The notes under the pieces are model-generated. The model saw only the letters and a program-made list of their open reading frames with translations. It made no database searches and had not been told where the DNA came from. A stretch of DNA of 64,000 bases from Alphaproteobacteria bacterium (GTDB taxonomy: Bacteria; Pseudomonadota; Alphaproteobacteria; Puniceispirillales; UBA1172): positions 1-64,000 of the forward strand of contig JADHOM010000006.1 in the NCBI GenBank assembly GCA_016778985.1. Reading direction: 5' to 3'. Shown piece by piece: positions 54,479 through 64,000 of the stretch. Position 1 is the stretch's first letter. Every line of letters begins with the position of its first letter. The position numbers were made by a program, and so were the translations under genes.

Positions 54479-57106
54479 CTATTTCCGCTTCGTCGTGCGG
54501 CTGCTGGTTTTAGTGGCTTGGGCTTTGGTAGTTTTGGCTTTTGTTGCCTTGCTATTATTTTTGCTGGCGCTGTTGCCGATACCTTTGCCAAAATTTTTAC
54601 TGGGCCCTTTCGCCTTTTTCTTGGCAATAAGCTCAATAGCTTCATCCAGCGTCAGGCTATCAGGATCAAAGGCTTTCGGGATAGTGGCGCGAATCTTATC
54701 ATGTTCGACATAAGGCCCAAACCGTCCAGATTTAAGCATGATAACCCCGCCATCAGGGTGATCACCCATGTTGCGGCCTGCGGTTTTGCCAGATTTTGCT
54801 ATAGTATCAATAGCAAAGTTTAGCCCGATTGTCAGAACACTATCATCATCAGGGATGCTGATATAAGTGCTGCCAAAACGGATAAACGGGCCATATCGAC
54901 CAATCCCTGTGCTAATCATTTCACCACTATCGGGATGGATACCTATCTCTCGCGGTAGATGCAGCAATCCTAGCCCTTGTTCCAATGTCAGGCTTGGGAT
55001 TTCCATTTTTTTAGGGATAGCTCCGCGTTTTGGCTTTTTGGTTTCGGCATCACCAAGCTGGATATAAGCCCCGTAAGGGCCTTTCCTAACTAACACAGGT
55101 AAACCTGTTTCTGGATCATCACCAAGGTGCCTGTCACCATTGGCCAAGGCTTCCTGCTGTTCATCAGATTCCTGACCAACAGGGCGTGTATAACGACATT
55201 CGGGATAGTTTGAGCAGCCAATAAAGGCGCCAAACCGCCCCACTTTTAACCCCAACCTGCCATTTTCACAATTGCTACAAACACGGATCACTTCACCTTG
55301 ATCATCTTTGGGGAAAAAGACGCTCTCAAGGATGGGATCAATGCTCTCAAGGATCGTTTGCCTGGGCAATTCTTGCGTTGAATCAATGGCTAACTTAAAG
55401 TCTGTCCAAAATTGCCTTAACAGCGTTTTCCATTCGAGCTTACCATCGGATATTCTATCCAGATCATCTTCTAGTCGGGCGGTAAAACCATATTCAACAT
55501 AACGTGAGAAAAAGCTTTCCAGAAAGGCGGAAACAATGCGTCCACGTTCTTCGGGGACAAAGCGGCGCTGATCTTTGCTGATATAGTTTCGGGTCAATAG
55601 TTTTTGCAAAATGCTGGCATAAGTCGATGGTCTTCCAATGCCTAATTCTTCCATGCGCTTGATCAAACTAGCATCAGTATAGCGCGGCGGCGGTTGGGTG
55701 AAATGCTGATTGGGAGTGATATTCTGTGCGTTCATCTGTTCACCACTAGCTACTGGCGGCAGAATAGCATTGGCATCATCATCACTTCCATTGGCATTAG
55801 TATTACCATTGTCTTGGTCATCTTTATCTTCGCGATAGACAGATAAAAACCCGTCAAAGACGATAATAGAGCCATTAGCTCGCAACGTTGCCTTGCCACC
55901 ACGATCGGCGATATCAACGGCTGTTTTATCCAATTCTGCCGATGCCATCTGGCTGGCTAAAGTCCGTTTCCAGATCAAATCATACAGCTTAAATTGATCG
56001 GCATCCAAATATTGGCGCATGGCGGATGGCTGTCGGCTGATAGATGTTGGGCGAATAGCTTCATGCGCTTCTTGGGCATTCGCGGCTTTTGATTTATAGA
56101 TGCGCGGCGTGCTTGGGATATATCGACTGCCTTTGGTGTTGCTGATCTCACTACGGATAGCTTGAATAGCATCATTGGATAGCTGAACCCCATCTGTTCG
56201 CATATACGTAATCAGGCCGGTTGTCTCGCTGCCAATATTAATCCCTTCATAGAGTTTCTGGGCAACTTGCATGGTACGGCTAGCCGAAAATCCGAACTTG
56301 CGGCTGGCTTCTTGTTGCAGAGTAGATGTTGTGAAAGGTGGGTAAGGGTTTCTATTTGTGCGTTTGGTTTCGACATTCAGAACCGCAAAATCAGACGCTT
56401 TAATTGCCGCCACCGCATCATCGGCCATGACCTGACTATTCATAGTCATCTTGCCGAGTTTTTTGCCATTGAGATGAGTTAGACGCGCCGTCATGATCTC
56501 ACCGCTGGCTTTCTGCATATTGGCTTCGATAGACCAATATTCTTCGGTGATAAATTGCTCAATTTCAATTTCACGCTCACAAATCAGCTTGAGAGCAACC
56601 GATTGTACCCGGCCTGCTGATTTAGCCCCGGGCAGCTTATGCCATAATACCGGCGATAGATTAAACCCAACCAGATAATCTAGCGCCCGTCTTGCCATAT
56701 AAGCGTCAACAAGTTCATTATTGATATGCCTCGGATGCGCCATCGCATCAAGCACAGCTGTTTTTGTAATCTCATTAAATACCACACGTTCAACCGGCTT
56801 ATCGCCAATGGTGTCTTTCATGACATGATGAATATGCCAGCTAATCGCTTCCCCTTCGCGGTCAGGGTCAGTAGCTAAGATAAGCTTATCAGCTTTTTTC
56901 AGCTCAGATCGGATCGTATGGATAGGGTCTTTGCTGCGGGCCGGAATATCCCAATGCATGGCAAAGTCTTCTTCGGGGATAACTGACCCTTGCTTATCAG
57001 GTAAATCACGGACATGACCAATTGATGCAACAACATGGTAATCATCACCAAGATATTTATTAATGGTCTTTGCCTTGGCTGGTGATTCAACAACTACGAG
57101 TTTCAT
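54479..57106 (-). CDS. topA: DNA topoisomerase I
   Basis: Type IA topoisomerase relaxing negative supercoils. It has 875 residues. The Toprim domain opens with KLVVVESPAKAKTINKYLG and has ATDPDREGEAISWH near residue 109. The active Tyr is in GLITYMRTDGVQLS near residue 300. One Cys4 zinc ribbon (CSNC...CSNYPEC) lies near 615-640, then repeats of the GRFGPYVEHD type. The last 40 residues are Lys/Thr/Ala-rich, as in other alphaproteobacteria. dprA lies upstream and rnr downstream. Confidence 0.97.
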   Translation of the reverse strand: MKLVVVESPAKAKTINKYLGDDYHVVASIGHVRDLPDKQGSVIPEEDFAMHWDIPARSKDPIHTIRSELKKADKLILATDPDREGEAISWHIHHVMKDTIGDKPVERVVFNEITKTAVLDAMAHPRHINNELVDAYMARRALDYLVGFNLSPVLWHKLPGAKSAGRVQSVALKLICEREIEIEQFITEEYWSIEANMQKASGEIMTARLTHLNGKKLGKMTMNSQVMADDAVAAIKASDFAVLNVETKRTNRNPYPPFTTSTLQQEASRKFGFSASRTMQVAQKLYEGINIGSETTGLITYMRTDGVQLSNDAIQAIRSEISNTKGSRYIPSTPRIYKSKAANAQEAHEAIRPTSISRQPSAMRQYLDADQFKLYDLIWKRTLASQMASAELDKTAVDIADRGGKATLRANGSIIVFDGFLSVYREDKDDQDNGNTNANGSDDDANAILPPVASGEQMNAQNITPNQHFTQPPPRYTDASLIKRMEELGIGRPSTYASILQKLLTRNYISKDQRRFVPEERGRIVSAFLESFFSRYVEYGFTARLEDDLDRISDGKLEWKTLLRQFWTDFKLAIDSTQELPRQTILESIDPILESVFFPKDDQGEVIRVCSNCENGRLGLKVGRFGAFIGCSNYPECRYTRPVGQESDEQQEALANGDRHLGDDPETGLPVLVRKGPYGAYIQLGDAETKKPKRGAIPKKMEIPSLTLEQGLGLLHLPREIGIHPDSGEMISTGIGRYGPFIRFGSTYISIPDDDSVLTIGLNFAIDTIAKSGKTAGRNMGDHPDGGVIMLKSGRFGPYVEHDKIRATIPKAFDPDSLTLDEAIELIAKKKAKGPSKNFGKGIGNSASKNNSKATKAKTTKAQATKTSSRTTKRK

Positions 57107-57181
57107 GGTTTACTTTTCTAACACATTACATTTCATTTAATATGACACTATATGAGGATATGTCGATGCCTATTCATCAGT

Positions 57182-58321
57182 TTATGTATCTGCATCTGGT
57201 TTCCAGACAAGCGAAATCCGATTTCCATAGTGCCTAACAACATCACCAGAAAGTTCCATTTCAAATAGCGCTGAGCTGGTGACAGGAATTGAGAAATGAC
57301 ATTGCTTGATCAATTCGTCAACTGATGATGCCTCAAAACTTAATAATTCTAGTAATTGCTTTTTGGCTTCTGACAATTCCTTCGTGGTGACTTTGGTATT
57401 TTGTTCCCCGATTTTATTGGCATCCTTTTCGGTTTGTGGAAATAGCGGCATGTCAGGTTGGCGCGTGTTAAAAAAGCGGGTTTTGATAATATCTATAACA
57501 TCTGATGCCTGCTCAACCAAAGTCGCCCCATCACGAAGCAATTTGTTACAGCCCTTTGACCGTGGGTCTAGGGGTGAGCCGGGAATGGCCATGACATCGC
57601 GGCCTCTATCGGCGGCCTCTCTTGCTGTGATCAGGGAGCCAGATTTTAAGTTTGCTTCAATAACGACTAATCCCAATCCCAATGAGGCAATGATGCGATT
57701 TCTAATGGGAAAATGCTGGGCGAAAGGTTGAACCCCAAACGGCATTTCAGAAATGATAAGACCTTCGGATTTAAGCCTTTCATATAATTTTGTATTCTCA
57801 CGCGGATAAATCTGATCAACACCGCCTGCCATGAACGCAATAGAGCCTATCTCTATAGAACCTTCATGAGCGGCAGTATCAATGCCACGCGCCATCCCAG
57901 AAACAACACTATACCCTGCCTTACCAATCTCATTAGCCATATGGCGTGTTAGATTGAGAGCATTAAAGGAAGCATTGCGCGACCCAACCATAGATAGCAT
58001 GGGGTTCTGCAATAAATGCGGATGCCCAAGACAAGTCAAGCAACCCGGCGCATCATCAAAATATTTTAGGATATCAGGATAATCAGCCTCACCCCTGACA
58101 ATGATTTTACCGCCAAGTTTTTCAACTTTACTTAACTCATCCTCGGCTTTGGCCTTAGAAAATAGGTTAATTTTGATTTTGGATCGTTCACTTAATTCGG
58201 GCAAATGTTCGATCACTGACAAACCGCTTTTGTAACGGCGCAAAAGGGTGGTCAATGTGACTGGCCCTATATTCTGCGTGCGAATAAGCCGAAGAATAGC
58301 AATTTTTTCAGGTGATTTCAT
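57182..58321 (-). CDS. dprA: DNA processing protein DprA
   Basis: Binds incoming single-stranded DNA and loads RecA during natural transformation. It has 379 residues. A SAM-like N-terminal region (1-70), a Rossmann-like fold with SMVGSRNASFNALNL near 109 and VVSGMARGIDTAAH near 138, RNRIIASLGLGLVVIEA near 208, and a winged-helix C-terminal domain (about 310-379). With comEC it points to transformation ability. An exact TTAA-N7-TTAA site lies 51-65 nt upstream. plsY is upstream across 81 nt. Confidence 0.95.
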   Translation of the reverse strand: MKSPEKIAILRLIRTQNIGPVTLTTLLRRYKSGLSVIEHLPELSERSKIKINLFSKAKAEDELSKVEKLGGKIIVRGEADYPDILKYFDDAPGCLTCLGHPHLLQNPMLSMVGSRNASFNALNLTRHMANEIGKAGYSVVSGMARGIDTAAHEGSIEIGSIAFMAGGVDQIYPRENTKLYERLKSEGLIISEMPFGVQPFAQHFPIRNRIIASLGLGLVVIEANLKSGSLITAREAADRGRDVMAIPGSPLDPRSKGCNKLLRDGATLVEQASDVIDIIKTRFFNTRQPDMPLFPQTEKDANKIGEQNTKVTTKELSEAKKQLLELLSFEASSVDELIKQCHFSIPVTSSALFEMELSGDVVRHYGNRISLVWKPDADT

Positions 58322-58371
58322 ATCAGGTCATACCCTAAATTTAGCGGAAACCTGATCATAAAGCAGAAGAA

Positions 58372-58386
58372 TTAAGAAACCGTTAA
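58372..58386. promoter_or_regulatory. Candidate CtrA box upstream of dprA
   Basis: TTAA (58372-58375), GAAACCG, TTAA (58383-58386) is an exact match to the CtrA consensus TTAA-N7-TTAA. It lies in the short plsY-dprA gap, 51-65 nt before dprA. CtrA controls competence and gene-transfer genes in several alphaproteobacteria. In AT-rich intergenic DNA such a match can occur by chance. Confidence 0.4.
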
Positions 58387-58402
58387 GTAAAAAATAAAAA
58401 AT

Positions 58403-59041
58403 TTACGAACGGCCAATCTTAGGCTCTTTGCCATCATATAATCGCATGATATTTGACCGATGCCGCCATGTTGCCAAAGCTGCCATGATGCCAACGCCGT
58501 AAATCAATGCAAATGGTATGTCATCACCGCGCCAATAGGCGCTTAATGCCATCAATAGAGGGGCGCTGAGATAGCTGACTATTGCCGATAAAGATGACCA
58601 TCTTAATATTAGCGCAACTATCAACCAGGTCAGGCAAATCAATACACCTGCCATAAAATCTAACCCAATGAATACGCCTAATCCGGTGGCAACGCCTTTG
58701 CCGCCGCGGAATCGTAACCATATCGGATAGCAATGGCCAGTAATGCTGGCAACGGCGGCGGCAGCTAGCATAATCTCACTTGCTGCCATATATTTTAAGG
58801 CAATGATGATGATTAATCCTTTGCCACTATCTAAAATGAGCGTTAGCAGTGCCGCTGATTTATTGCCTGTGCGTAAGACATTAGTTGCGCCAATATTACC
58901 GCTGCCTATTTGGCGCAGATTACCAAGCCCGAATAGCCGTGCCATGACTAATCCAAAAGGAATAGAGCCGATCAAATAAGACCCAGCAATTATTAATGCG
59001 ATTACCATTGGCAGGGACAAGCCAGCAATATCCCCAGACAT
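58403..59041 (-). CDS. plsY: Glycerol-3-phosphate acyltransferase PlsY
   Basis: Transfers an acyl group from acyl-phosphate to glycerol 3-phosphate, the first step of phospholipid synthesis. It has 212 residues and about five membrane helices. The active loops show IGSIPFGLVMARL near residue 25, GSGNIGATNVLRTGNK near 43 and RFRGGKGVATGLGV near 109, the three PlsY motifs. The plsX partner is not in the window. The start shares one base with the pyrC stop. Confidence 0.97.
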   Translation of the reverse strand: MSGDIAGLSLPMVIALIIAGSYLIGSIPFGLVMARLFGLGNLRQIGSGNIGATNVLRTGNKSAALLTLILDSGKGLIIIIALKYMAASEIMLAAAAVASITGHCYPIWLRFRGGKGVATGLGVFIGLDFMAGVLICLTWLIVALILRWSSLSAIVSYLSAPLLMALSAYWRGDDIPFALIYGVGIMAALATWRHRSNIMRLYDGKEPKIGRS

Positions 59042-60342
59042 TATCCAGCCTCATAAATTTGGATGCCGTCAACCCATGTGCCTAATACGGTGCCTTGAAC
59101 TGGTGTGCCTTCAAATGGGGTTGTGCCGGAAAGGGAAGCAAAGTTTTCGCCTCTGATCTGCCAGCTTTTGTTGAGATCAAGTAAAGTCAAATCAGCCGGT
59201 GCATCAAGGCGTATCTGGCCAACATTAAGACCAAGTATCTGTGCTGGATGATAACTAATCAGCGCCACGACCTGCATCAATGACAATGTGCCGCCATGAT
59301 AAAGCGACAGCATCAGGGCAAGCAACGTCTCAAGCCCAGAATATCCCACTTCTGCCAGCCCAAAGGGTAGCGACTTTGCGTCTCTATCTTGGGGTGAGTG
59401 ATCACTAGCAACCGCATCAATAGTGCCATCAGCCAGACCATCTAGGACAGCCAGACGGTCATCTTCATGACGTAGCGGCGGCGATAACCGATAACGGCTG
59501 TCATAATCGCGGACGGCAATATCATTAAGCAAAGCATAGGGCGGGGCGGTATCACAAGTCACCTTCAAGCCCTCAGCTTTGGCGCCGCGAATTAAAGCAA
59601 TGCCCTTAGCGGTGGAAATATGGGCGACATGATAATGACCACCAGTCATCTGCAACAGGGACAGATCACGAGCAATAATAATCTCCTCTGCCGCATCAGG
59701 AATACCCCGAAGCCCTAGCCGCATCGAATGTTCCCCTTCATGCATCTCACCATTAGCGGCGAGAATAGGGTCTTCGGCATGTTGAATAACAGGTTGGCCT
59801 AGCATGGCGGCATAACTCAAGACGCGCCGCATCGTCAGGCTATTGCTGATGGCATGGGTCGCATTGGTAAAACCAACCGCACCTGCATCCGTCAATAGAC
59901 CAAGTTCAGCCATGCTCTCACCATCAAGGCCAGATGTTGCGGCGCCATAAGCATAGACTTTCAATGCTTTCAAAGGTTCAGATAATCCGGATAGCATCTG
60001 GCATTGCGATTTCAGCATTTCGGGATCATCTAATACAGGATTGGTGTTCGGCAGACAGACTATGCTGGTAATGCCGCCACGGGCAGCGGCGCGCGCCAGT
60101 GTGAGCGGCGTTTCCTTATGAATCGCCCCCGGATGACAAGACTGAACCCGCATATCTACCAATCCAGGGATAAGCGCTTTGCCATTGCCGTTAATAATGG
60201 TGGCGTCTTTGGGTGCTTTTATGCTTCCCAATTGGTCAGATAATTGGCTGATCCGGCCTTGTTCGACCAAACATTCTCCTACCATATTGGTGTTGGATGC
60301 GGGGTCAATGATCTGGACATGTTGAAATAAGGTGGCTGTCAT
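59041..60342 (-). CDS. pyrC: Dihydroorotase homologue lacking the HxH metal motif (PyrC')
   Basis: Amidohydrolase-fold protein of 433 residues next to pyrB, named after its position. Active dihydroorotases carry HxH after the first strand; here the equivalent of DMHVH is DMRVQ (Arg65, Gln67). Other signatures remain: [18 protein letters not shown] and VASDHSPQD. Such HxH-less proteins (PyrC', PyrX) serve as structural partners of aspartate transcarbamoylase in several bacteria, so this one may not be catalytic. It overlaps pyrB by 4 nt and plsY by 1 nt. Confidence 0.9.
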   Translation of the reverse strand: MTATLFQHVQIIDPASNTNMVGECLVEQGRISQLSDQLGSIKAPKDATIINGNGKALIPGLVDMRVQSCHPGAIHKETPLTLARAAARGGITSIVCLPNTNPVLDDPEMLKSQCQMLSGLSEPLKALKVYAYGAATSGLDGESMAELGLLTDAGAVGFTNATHAISNSLTMRRVLSYAAMLGQPVIQHAEDPILAANGEMHEGEHSMRLGLRGIPDAAEEIIIARDLSLLQMTGGHYHVAHISTAKGIALIRGAKAEGLKVTCDTAPPYALLNDIAVRDYDSRYRLSPPLRHEDDRLAVLDGLADGTIDAVASDHSPQDRDAKSLPFGLAEVGYSGLETLLALMLSLYHGGTLSLMQVVALISYHPAQILGLNVGQIRLDAPADLTLLDLNKSWQIRGENFASLSGTTPFEGTPVQGTVLGTWVDGIQIYEAG

Positions 60343-61331
60343 TTCATATTTCTCTGATCAGATTTTGTTAAGCCAAAGGCCAGAGCCTCCAGACACGCCA
60401 TACGGATAGCCACGCCCATCTCGACTTGCGTTGTGATCAGGCTTCGTTCCAAGTCATCAGCCAATTCTGATGATATCTCAACGCCTCTGTTCATTGGCCC
60501 CGGATGCATGATTAAGGCTTTTGGTTTAGCTAGGCTTAATTTTTCACGAGTCAGACCATAACGGTGGAAATATTCTCGCTGGGATGGTGTTTCGGCGCCT
60601 TGCATGCGTTCTTGCTGAAGCCTGAGCAGCATCACAATATCCGTGCCTTGCAAGCCTTCTTCCATGTCATGATAAAGCGCAACGCCCATTTCTGTGATGT
60701 GTTTTGGAACAAGCGTTGTTGGTGATATGACGCGAATATTTGCCCCTAATATGGATAATAGGTGAATATTTGATCGCGCCACGCGGCTATTGGCGATATC
60801 GCCGCATATCGCAATATTCAAACCCTCGATATAGCCGACGCGCCGTTGAATGGTTAAGGCGTCTAGCAAGGCTTGGGTTGGGTGTTCATGCCTGCCATCA
60901 CCAGCATTAATGACCGCAGCATTAACATATTTCGACAACAGCAATGAGGCGCCAGAGTTTTGGTGTCGCATGACCAAAATATCAGGATGCATGGCGTTAA
61001 GGGTGACGGCGGTGTCAATCAGGCTTTCGCCTTTTTTAATTGATGAGGTGGCAACCGGAACATTGACGACAGAGGCCCCCATCTTACGGGCGGCCAGATC
61101 AAACGACACGCGGGTGCGGGTCGAGTTCTCAAAAAAGATGGTAAAGACGGTTATGCCTTTTAGATGCGACAACTGCTCACGAGCTGGCAAATCGGCAAAT
61201 TGATTGGCGCGCTCTAAAAGCGATGTGATGGTTGGTCGGTTAAGCCCCTCAATCCCCAAAAGGTGCCTATCGGGTAGTGCCGGTGCTCCCATTGGGTCGG
61301 TGGCAAGATATGGTGATGGTGATGTATTCAT
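60339..61331 (-). CDS. pyrB: Aspartate carbamoyltransferase catalytic chain
   Basis: Forms carbamoyl-aspartate in pyrimidine synthesis. ATG at 61331 gives 330 residues beginning [12 protein letters not shown]; in-frame ATGs at 61337 and inside ruvX are possible. The carbamoyl-phosphate motif [15 protein letters not shown] lies near residue 70, [12 protein letters not shown] near 117 and [12 protein letters not shown] near 150. No pyrI regulatory chain is present; the adjacent PyrC' is the likely partner. Starts 15 nt after ruvX. Confidence 0.95.
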   Translation of the reverse strand: MNTSPSPYLATDPMGAPALPDRHLLGIEGLNRPTITSLLERANQFADLPAREQLSHLKGITVFTIFFENSTRTRVSFDLAARKMGASVVNVPVATSSIKKGESLIDTAVTLNAMHPDILVMRHQNSGASLLLSKYVNAAVINAGDGRHEHPTQALLDALTIQRRVGYIEGLNIAICGDIANSRVARSNIHLLSILGANIRVISPTTLVPKHITEMGVALYHDMEEGLQGTDIVMLLRLQQERMQGAETPSQREYFHRYGLTREKLSLAKPKALIMHPGPMNRGVEISSELADDLERSLITTQVEMGVAIRMACLEALAFGLTKSDQRNMK

Positions 61332-61345
61332 ACCCATAACACTTC

Positions 61346-61816
61346 TTATATATCCAGCCCTGCCATGACGTCCAGTGCTGATTGTAATATCCAAGTCGCG
61401 GCTAGTGCATCTCGGCGTTCAGATCGCTTTTGTCTCGTCATATCGGCTTCTAGCATAGACCTTTCTACACTTACGGTGGAAAGTCTTTCATCGTAAAATA
61501 AAATGGGCCAATCTTTAATGCGAAGCATGGCATGAACAAAATCACGGATAGAATCGCAACGTCTGCCGGCGCTACCATCCATATTTAGCGGCCATCCGAC
61601 CACCATGCCGCCTATTTCATATTCAGCCGCCATTTGCATCAATTTGTCCATGTCAGGGGTAAATTTACGCCGATATAGAATAGAAACAGGTGAGGCGACT
61701 TTCCAATCAGGGTCTGAGACAGCGATACCAATTGTTTTTTTGCCAACATCAAGCGCAAAAAGTTTACCAATAGTGTTGCGTTTGGATATAAAATCCTCAA
61801 TCTTGCATATCGTCAT
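61346..61816 (-). CDS. ruvX: Putative pre-16S rRNA nuclease / Holliday junction resolvase homologue (YqgF)
   Basis: RNase H-like fold nuclease implicated in 16S rRNA 5'-end processing. It has 156 residues from the ATG at 61816; a TTG two codons earlier is an alternative. Acidic catalytic positions are visible in [19 protein letters not shown] near residue 20 and [14 protein letters not shown] near 112. [14 protein letters not shown] near 72 is the other signature. Diverges from gatC across about 60 nt. Confidence 0.93.
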   Translation of the reverse strand: MTICKIEDFISKRNTIGKLFALDVGKKTIGIAVSDPDWKVASPVSILYRRKFTPDMDKLMQMAAEYEIGGMVVGWPLNMDGSAGRRCDSIRDFVHAMLRIKDWPILFYDERLSTVSVERSMLEADMTRQKRSERRDALAATWILQSALDVMAGLDI

Positions 61817-61876
61817 AGCCAATGCTATTACCGCTTCAATAGCTTTTTGTCACCTGTCTTTGAAAAAGAATGCCAT

Positions 61877-62212
61877 ATGTCTGATAAAAACCCCGATTTT
61901 AGCCTCGATCATAACTCTGATCATAATGTGATTGATAAGACGACAATCCAAAAAATCGCTAAGCTAGCGCGCATAGAGATTGCGCCTGAGCGCGAAGATA
62001 CGCTTTGCGGTGAACTCAGTACAATTATCTCATGGGTAGAACAGTTAGGCGAATGTGATACCGCACATGTTGAGCCGCTAGCCAGTGTGACCGGTCATAG
62101 TCTGCCGATGCGTGATGATGTTGTCACTAGCGGTGATGATCCTGATGCAGTCTTGTCTAATGCCCCCGAAGAAGCATCACATTTCTTTGTTGTCCCAAAG
62201 GTGGTGGAATGA
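61877..62212 (+). CDS. gatC: Asp/Glu-tRNA amidotransferase subunit GatC
   Basis: Stabilising subunit of the GatCAB transamidase. ATG at 61877 gives 111 residues with an N-terminal extension of about 16 (rich in Asp/His/Asn) before the family core [17 protein letters not shown]; an earlier ATG at 61847 is less likely. [19 protein letters not shown] and [12 protein letters not shown] are typical of the C-terminal half. Its stop overlaps the gatA start by 4 nt. Confidence 0.93.
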   Translation: MSDKNPDFSLDHNSDHNVIDKTTIQKIAKLARIEIAPEREDTLCGELSTIISWVEQLGECDTAHVEPLASVTGHSLPMRDDVVTSGDDPDAVLSNAPEEASHFFVVPKVVE

Positions 62213-63705
62213 GCGATATCCTTGCCATGACAGCGGTTGCCGCAAGGCAGGCGCTTGATAATAAATCCATTAGCGCAGTTGAGCTAACCGAGGCCTATAT
62301 CAAGGCTGGGCAAGACACCGCAGAAAACAATGCCTATGTCTTAACGACCCCTGACAAAGCCATCGATATGGCAAAGGCGAGTGATGCGCGTATCGCCAAG
62401 GGTGATGCCGGATTACTTGAGGGGATACCCATTGGCGTCAAGGATATGTTCTGCACCAAGGGCGTTGAAACGACGGCCTCATCCCGTATTCTGAAAGGCT
62501 TTGTGCCGACTTATGAATCGACCGTAACGCAGAATCTTTGGCAAGATGGCGCGGTGATGCTTGGCAAGATTAATTGTGATGAGTTTGCTATGGGATCAGC
62601 CAATGAAACCAGTGCTTTCGGCGCGGTGATTAATCCTTGGACAGCAAGTGATGGCCCGCTTAAAGGCAAGGCGCTTACCCCTGGCGGCTCATCTGGCGGT
62701 TCAGCTGCGGTGATGGCGGCACGTTCAGCTTTGCTAGCCCCCGGCACGGATACTGGTGGCTCAATTCGCCAGCCAGCGGCATTTTGTGGATTAGTCGGAC
62801 TAAAGCCAACCTATGGCCGCTGTTCACGACTTGGCATTGTCGCCTTTGCCTCATCGCTCGATCAGGCCGGTCCGATTACCCGTGATGTCGCTGATTGTGC
62901 GCTTATGATGACGTCAATGGCTAGCTATGATAAGGGCGACTCCACGTCTATCGATGCCCCCATGCCTGATCTCATGGCGGCGTTAACAAAAGCCAAGAAT
63001 GAGGGCGTGAAAGGCATGCGGATTGGTATTCCGGATGAATATACTATTGACGGTATGCCAGAGCAGATTGTCACATTGTGGGAACAAGGGCGGCAATGGC
63101 TTGAAGATGCTGGCGCAACATGCGTTCCGGTTAGCTTGCCGCATACCAAATATGCTTTGCCTGCCTATTATATCATTGCCCCAGCCGAGGCTTCATCCAA
63201 CTTAGCACGTTATGATGGCGTTCGTTATGGGCAACGGGTTGACGGCGCAACGCTAGATGAGATGTATGCAAAAACCCGTGGCGCAGGCTTCGGCGATGAG
63301 GTGAAACGCCGGATTCTAATTGGAACCTACGTGCTGTCAGCAGGATATTATGATGCCTATTACATTAAGGCGCAAAAGATCAGACGGCTTATCCAAAATG
63401 ACTTTCATCAAGTGTTTTCGGGTGTCGATGCGTTATTAACGCCATCAACACCGTCGGCGGCATTTGCCTTGGGTGAAGAAGATAAAGACCCTGTCAGTAT
63501 GTTTTTGAATGATGTGTTTACTGTTCCTGCCAATCTGGCGGGAATTCCAGCGATATCTGTTCCAGCAGGGTTATCATCTGATGGTCTGCCGCTTGGGCTT
63601 CAGCTGATTGCGCCGGCATTGCGTGAAGACACTTTAATTGAAGGGGCGGCTATGCTCGAAAAGGCCGCTGGGTTTAATCATGTAGCATCAGGAGCCGCGT
63701 CATGA
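62209..63705 (+). CDS. gatA: Asp/Glu-tRNA amidotransferase subunit GatA
   Basis: Glutaminase subunit that produces ammonia for amidation of Glu-tRNA(Gln) or Asp-tRNA(Asn). It has 498 residues. The amidase Ser-cisSer-Lys triad is Lys in [11 protein letters not shown] near residue 79, Ser in [14 protein letters not shown] near 180 and Ser in [12 protein letters not shown] near 160. Overlaps gatC and gatB by 4 nt on each side, so the three subunits are made together. Confidence 0.97.
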   Translation: MSDILAMTAVAARQALDNKSISAVELTEAYIKAGQDTAENNAYVLTTPDKAIDMAKASDARIAKGDAGLLEGIPIGVKDMFCTKGVETTASSRILKGFVPTYESTVTQNLWQDGAVMLGKINCDEFAMGSANETSAFGAVINPWTASDGPLKGKALTPGGSSGGSAAVMAARSALLAPGTDTGGSIRQPAAFCGLVGLKPTYGRCSRLGIVAFASSLDQAGPITRDVADCALMMTSMASYDKGDSTSIDAPMPDLMAALTKAKNEGVKGMRIGIPDEYTIDGMPEQIVTLWEQGRQWLEDAGATCVPVSLPHTKYALPAYYIIAPAEASSNLARYDGVRYGQRVDGATLDEMYAKTRGAGFGDEVKRRILIGTYVLSAGYYDAYYIKAQKIRRLIQNDFHQVFSGVDALLTPSTPSAAFALGEEDKDPVSMFLNDVFTVPANLAGIPAISVPAGLSSDGLPLGLQLIAPALREDTLIEGAAMLEKAAGFNHVASGAAS

Positions 63706-64000
63706 CGGATGTTAGCTCACTAGTCGAAGGCCGGACAGGCAAATGGGAAGTTGTCATTGGCTTGGAAGTCCATGCTCAGGTTAGTAGTCAGGCGAAACTG
63801 TTTTCAGGCGCTTCAGCAGCATTTGGGGCAGGGCCGAATGAACATGTCTCACTGGTTGACGCGGCGATGCCCGGCATGTTGCCAGTGATTAATCAGTTTT
63901 GTGTTGAACAGGCGGTTAAAACTGGCCTTGGGCTAAATGCGGAGATTAATTTATTCAGCATTTTTGACCGCAAAAACTATTTTTATGCGGATTTGCCACA
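63702..64000 (+). CDS. gatB: Asp/Glu-tRNA amidotransferase subunit GatB, N-terminal part
   Basis: Transamidase subunit that activates the misacylated tRNA and receives ammonia from GatA. The window ends after about 99 residues. [15 protein letters not shown] near residue 13, [14 protein letters not shown] near 33, [12 protein letters not shown] near 53 and [14 protein letters not shown] at the edge are characteristic of GatB. ATG overlaps the gatA stop (ATGA). Confidence 0.96.
   Translation, partial: MTDVSSLVEGRTGKWEVVIGLEVHAQVSSQAKLFSGASAAFGAGPNEHVSLVDAAMPGMLPVINQFCVEQAVKTGLGLNAEINLFSIFDRKNYFYADLP

Noticed and set aside
54475-54645. 57-codon N-terminal extension of RNase R
   Set aside because: Lies wholly inside the topA 3' end and is the out-of-phase reading of its Lys/Thr/Ala tail; the ATG at 54474 gives a normal RNase R.

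Overview
The window reads as a stretch of core chromosome from an alphaproteobacterium of moderate GC content, most like the marine SAR116 / 'Candidatus Puniceispirillum' group or a related rhodospirillalean lineage. This is inferred from gene order, protein character and tight packing; no database search was possible. Almost every base is coding. Genes commonly overlap by 1, 4 or 8 nt, and the only gene-free stretch over 300 nt is about 15.8-16.2 kb. No insertion sequence, prophage, CRISPR array, rRNA operon or toxin-antitoxin pair was recognised.

Layout. 0-4.5 kb: envelope/lipid A operon (skp end, lpxD, fabZ, lpxA, lpxI, lpxB). 4.5-10.2 kb: gltA, gltX, comEC, lexA. 10.2-14.5 kb: moeA, moaC, trpC, trpD, trpG, all on the minus strand, with trpE absent. 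14.7-15.8 kb: rplM-rpsI with a strong promoter and a terminator. 15.8-16.2 kb: unexplained low-complexity DNA. 16.2-20.4 kb: a GNAT acetyltransferase, a GFA-family protein, hom and recJ. 20.4-22.1 kb: tRNA-Glu and an iron-sulfur (6-4) photolyase. 22.3-27.5 kb: fatty acid synthesis cluster fabD-fabG-acpP-fabF followed by mltG and gmk. 27.5-33.0 kb: lptF-lptG-surA-pdxA-rsmA on the minus strand, joining LPS export, outer membrane protein folding, vitamin B6 synthesis and ribosome maturation. 33.1-35.9 kb: pepA-holC-ndk and a 43-residue cytochrome oxidase subunit. 35.9-40.4 kb: purM-purN, a DUF2066 protein, hda and an atypical SDR. 40.4-42.9 kb: a coupled pair of a PYROXD2-like flavoprotein and a PhyH-type dioxygenase, the most accessory-looking part. 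43.0-48.9 kb: rpe, ppk, ppx, rnd. 48.9-52.1 kb: eipB-like gene, dinB, ROK kinase, rpmG. 52.2-61.8 kb: rnr, topA, dprA, plsY, a dihydroorotase homologue that lacks its metal HxH motif, pyrB and ruvX, all on the minus strand. 61.9-64 kb: gatC-gatA-gatB, with gatB cut by the window edge.

How the genes work together. Envelope biogenesis dominates: lipid A synthesis (lpxD/A/I/B), its acyl supply (fabZ, fabD/G/F, acpP), LPS export (lptF/G), outer membrane protein chaperones (skp, surA), glycan-strand termination (mltG), envelope integrity (eipB) and phospholipid synthesis (plsY). A second theme is DNA uptake and repair (comEC, dprA, lexA, recJ, dinB, photolyase, ruvX). gltX together with gatCAB suggests Gln-tRNA(Gln) is made by transamidation.

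No clearly new multi-gene system was found. The observations most worth a second look are the HxH-less PyrC next to pyrB, the SDR lacking Tyr and Lys of its catalytic tetrad, the flavoprotein/dioxygenase pair, an exact TTAA-N7-TTAA (CtrA-like) site upstream of dprA, a LexA-like operator in the lexA promoter spacer, the missing trpE, and the 15.8-16.2 kb intergenic DNA.
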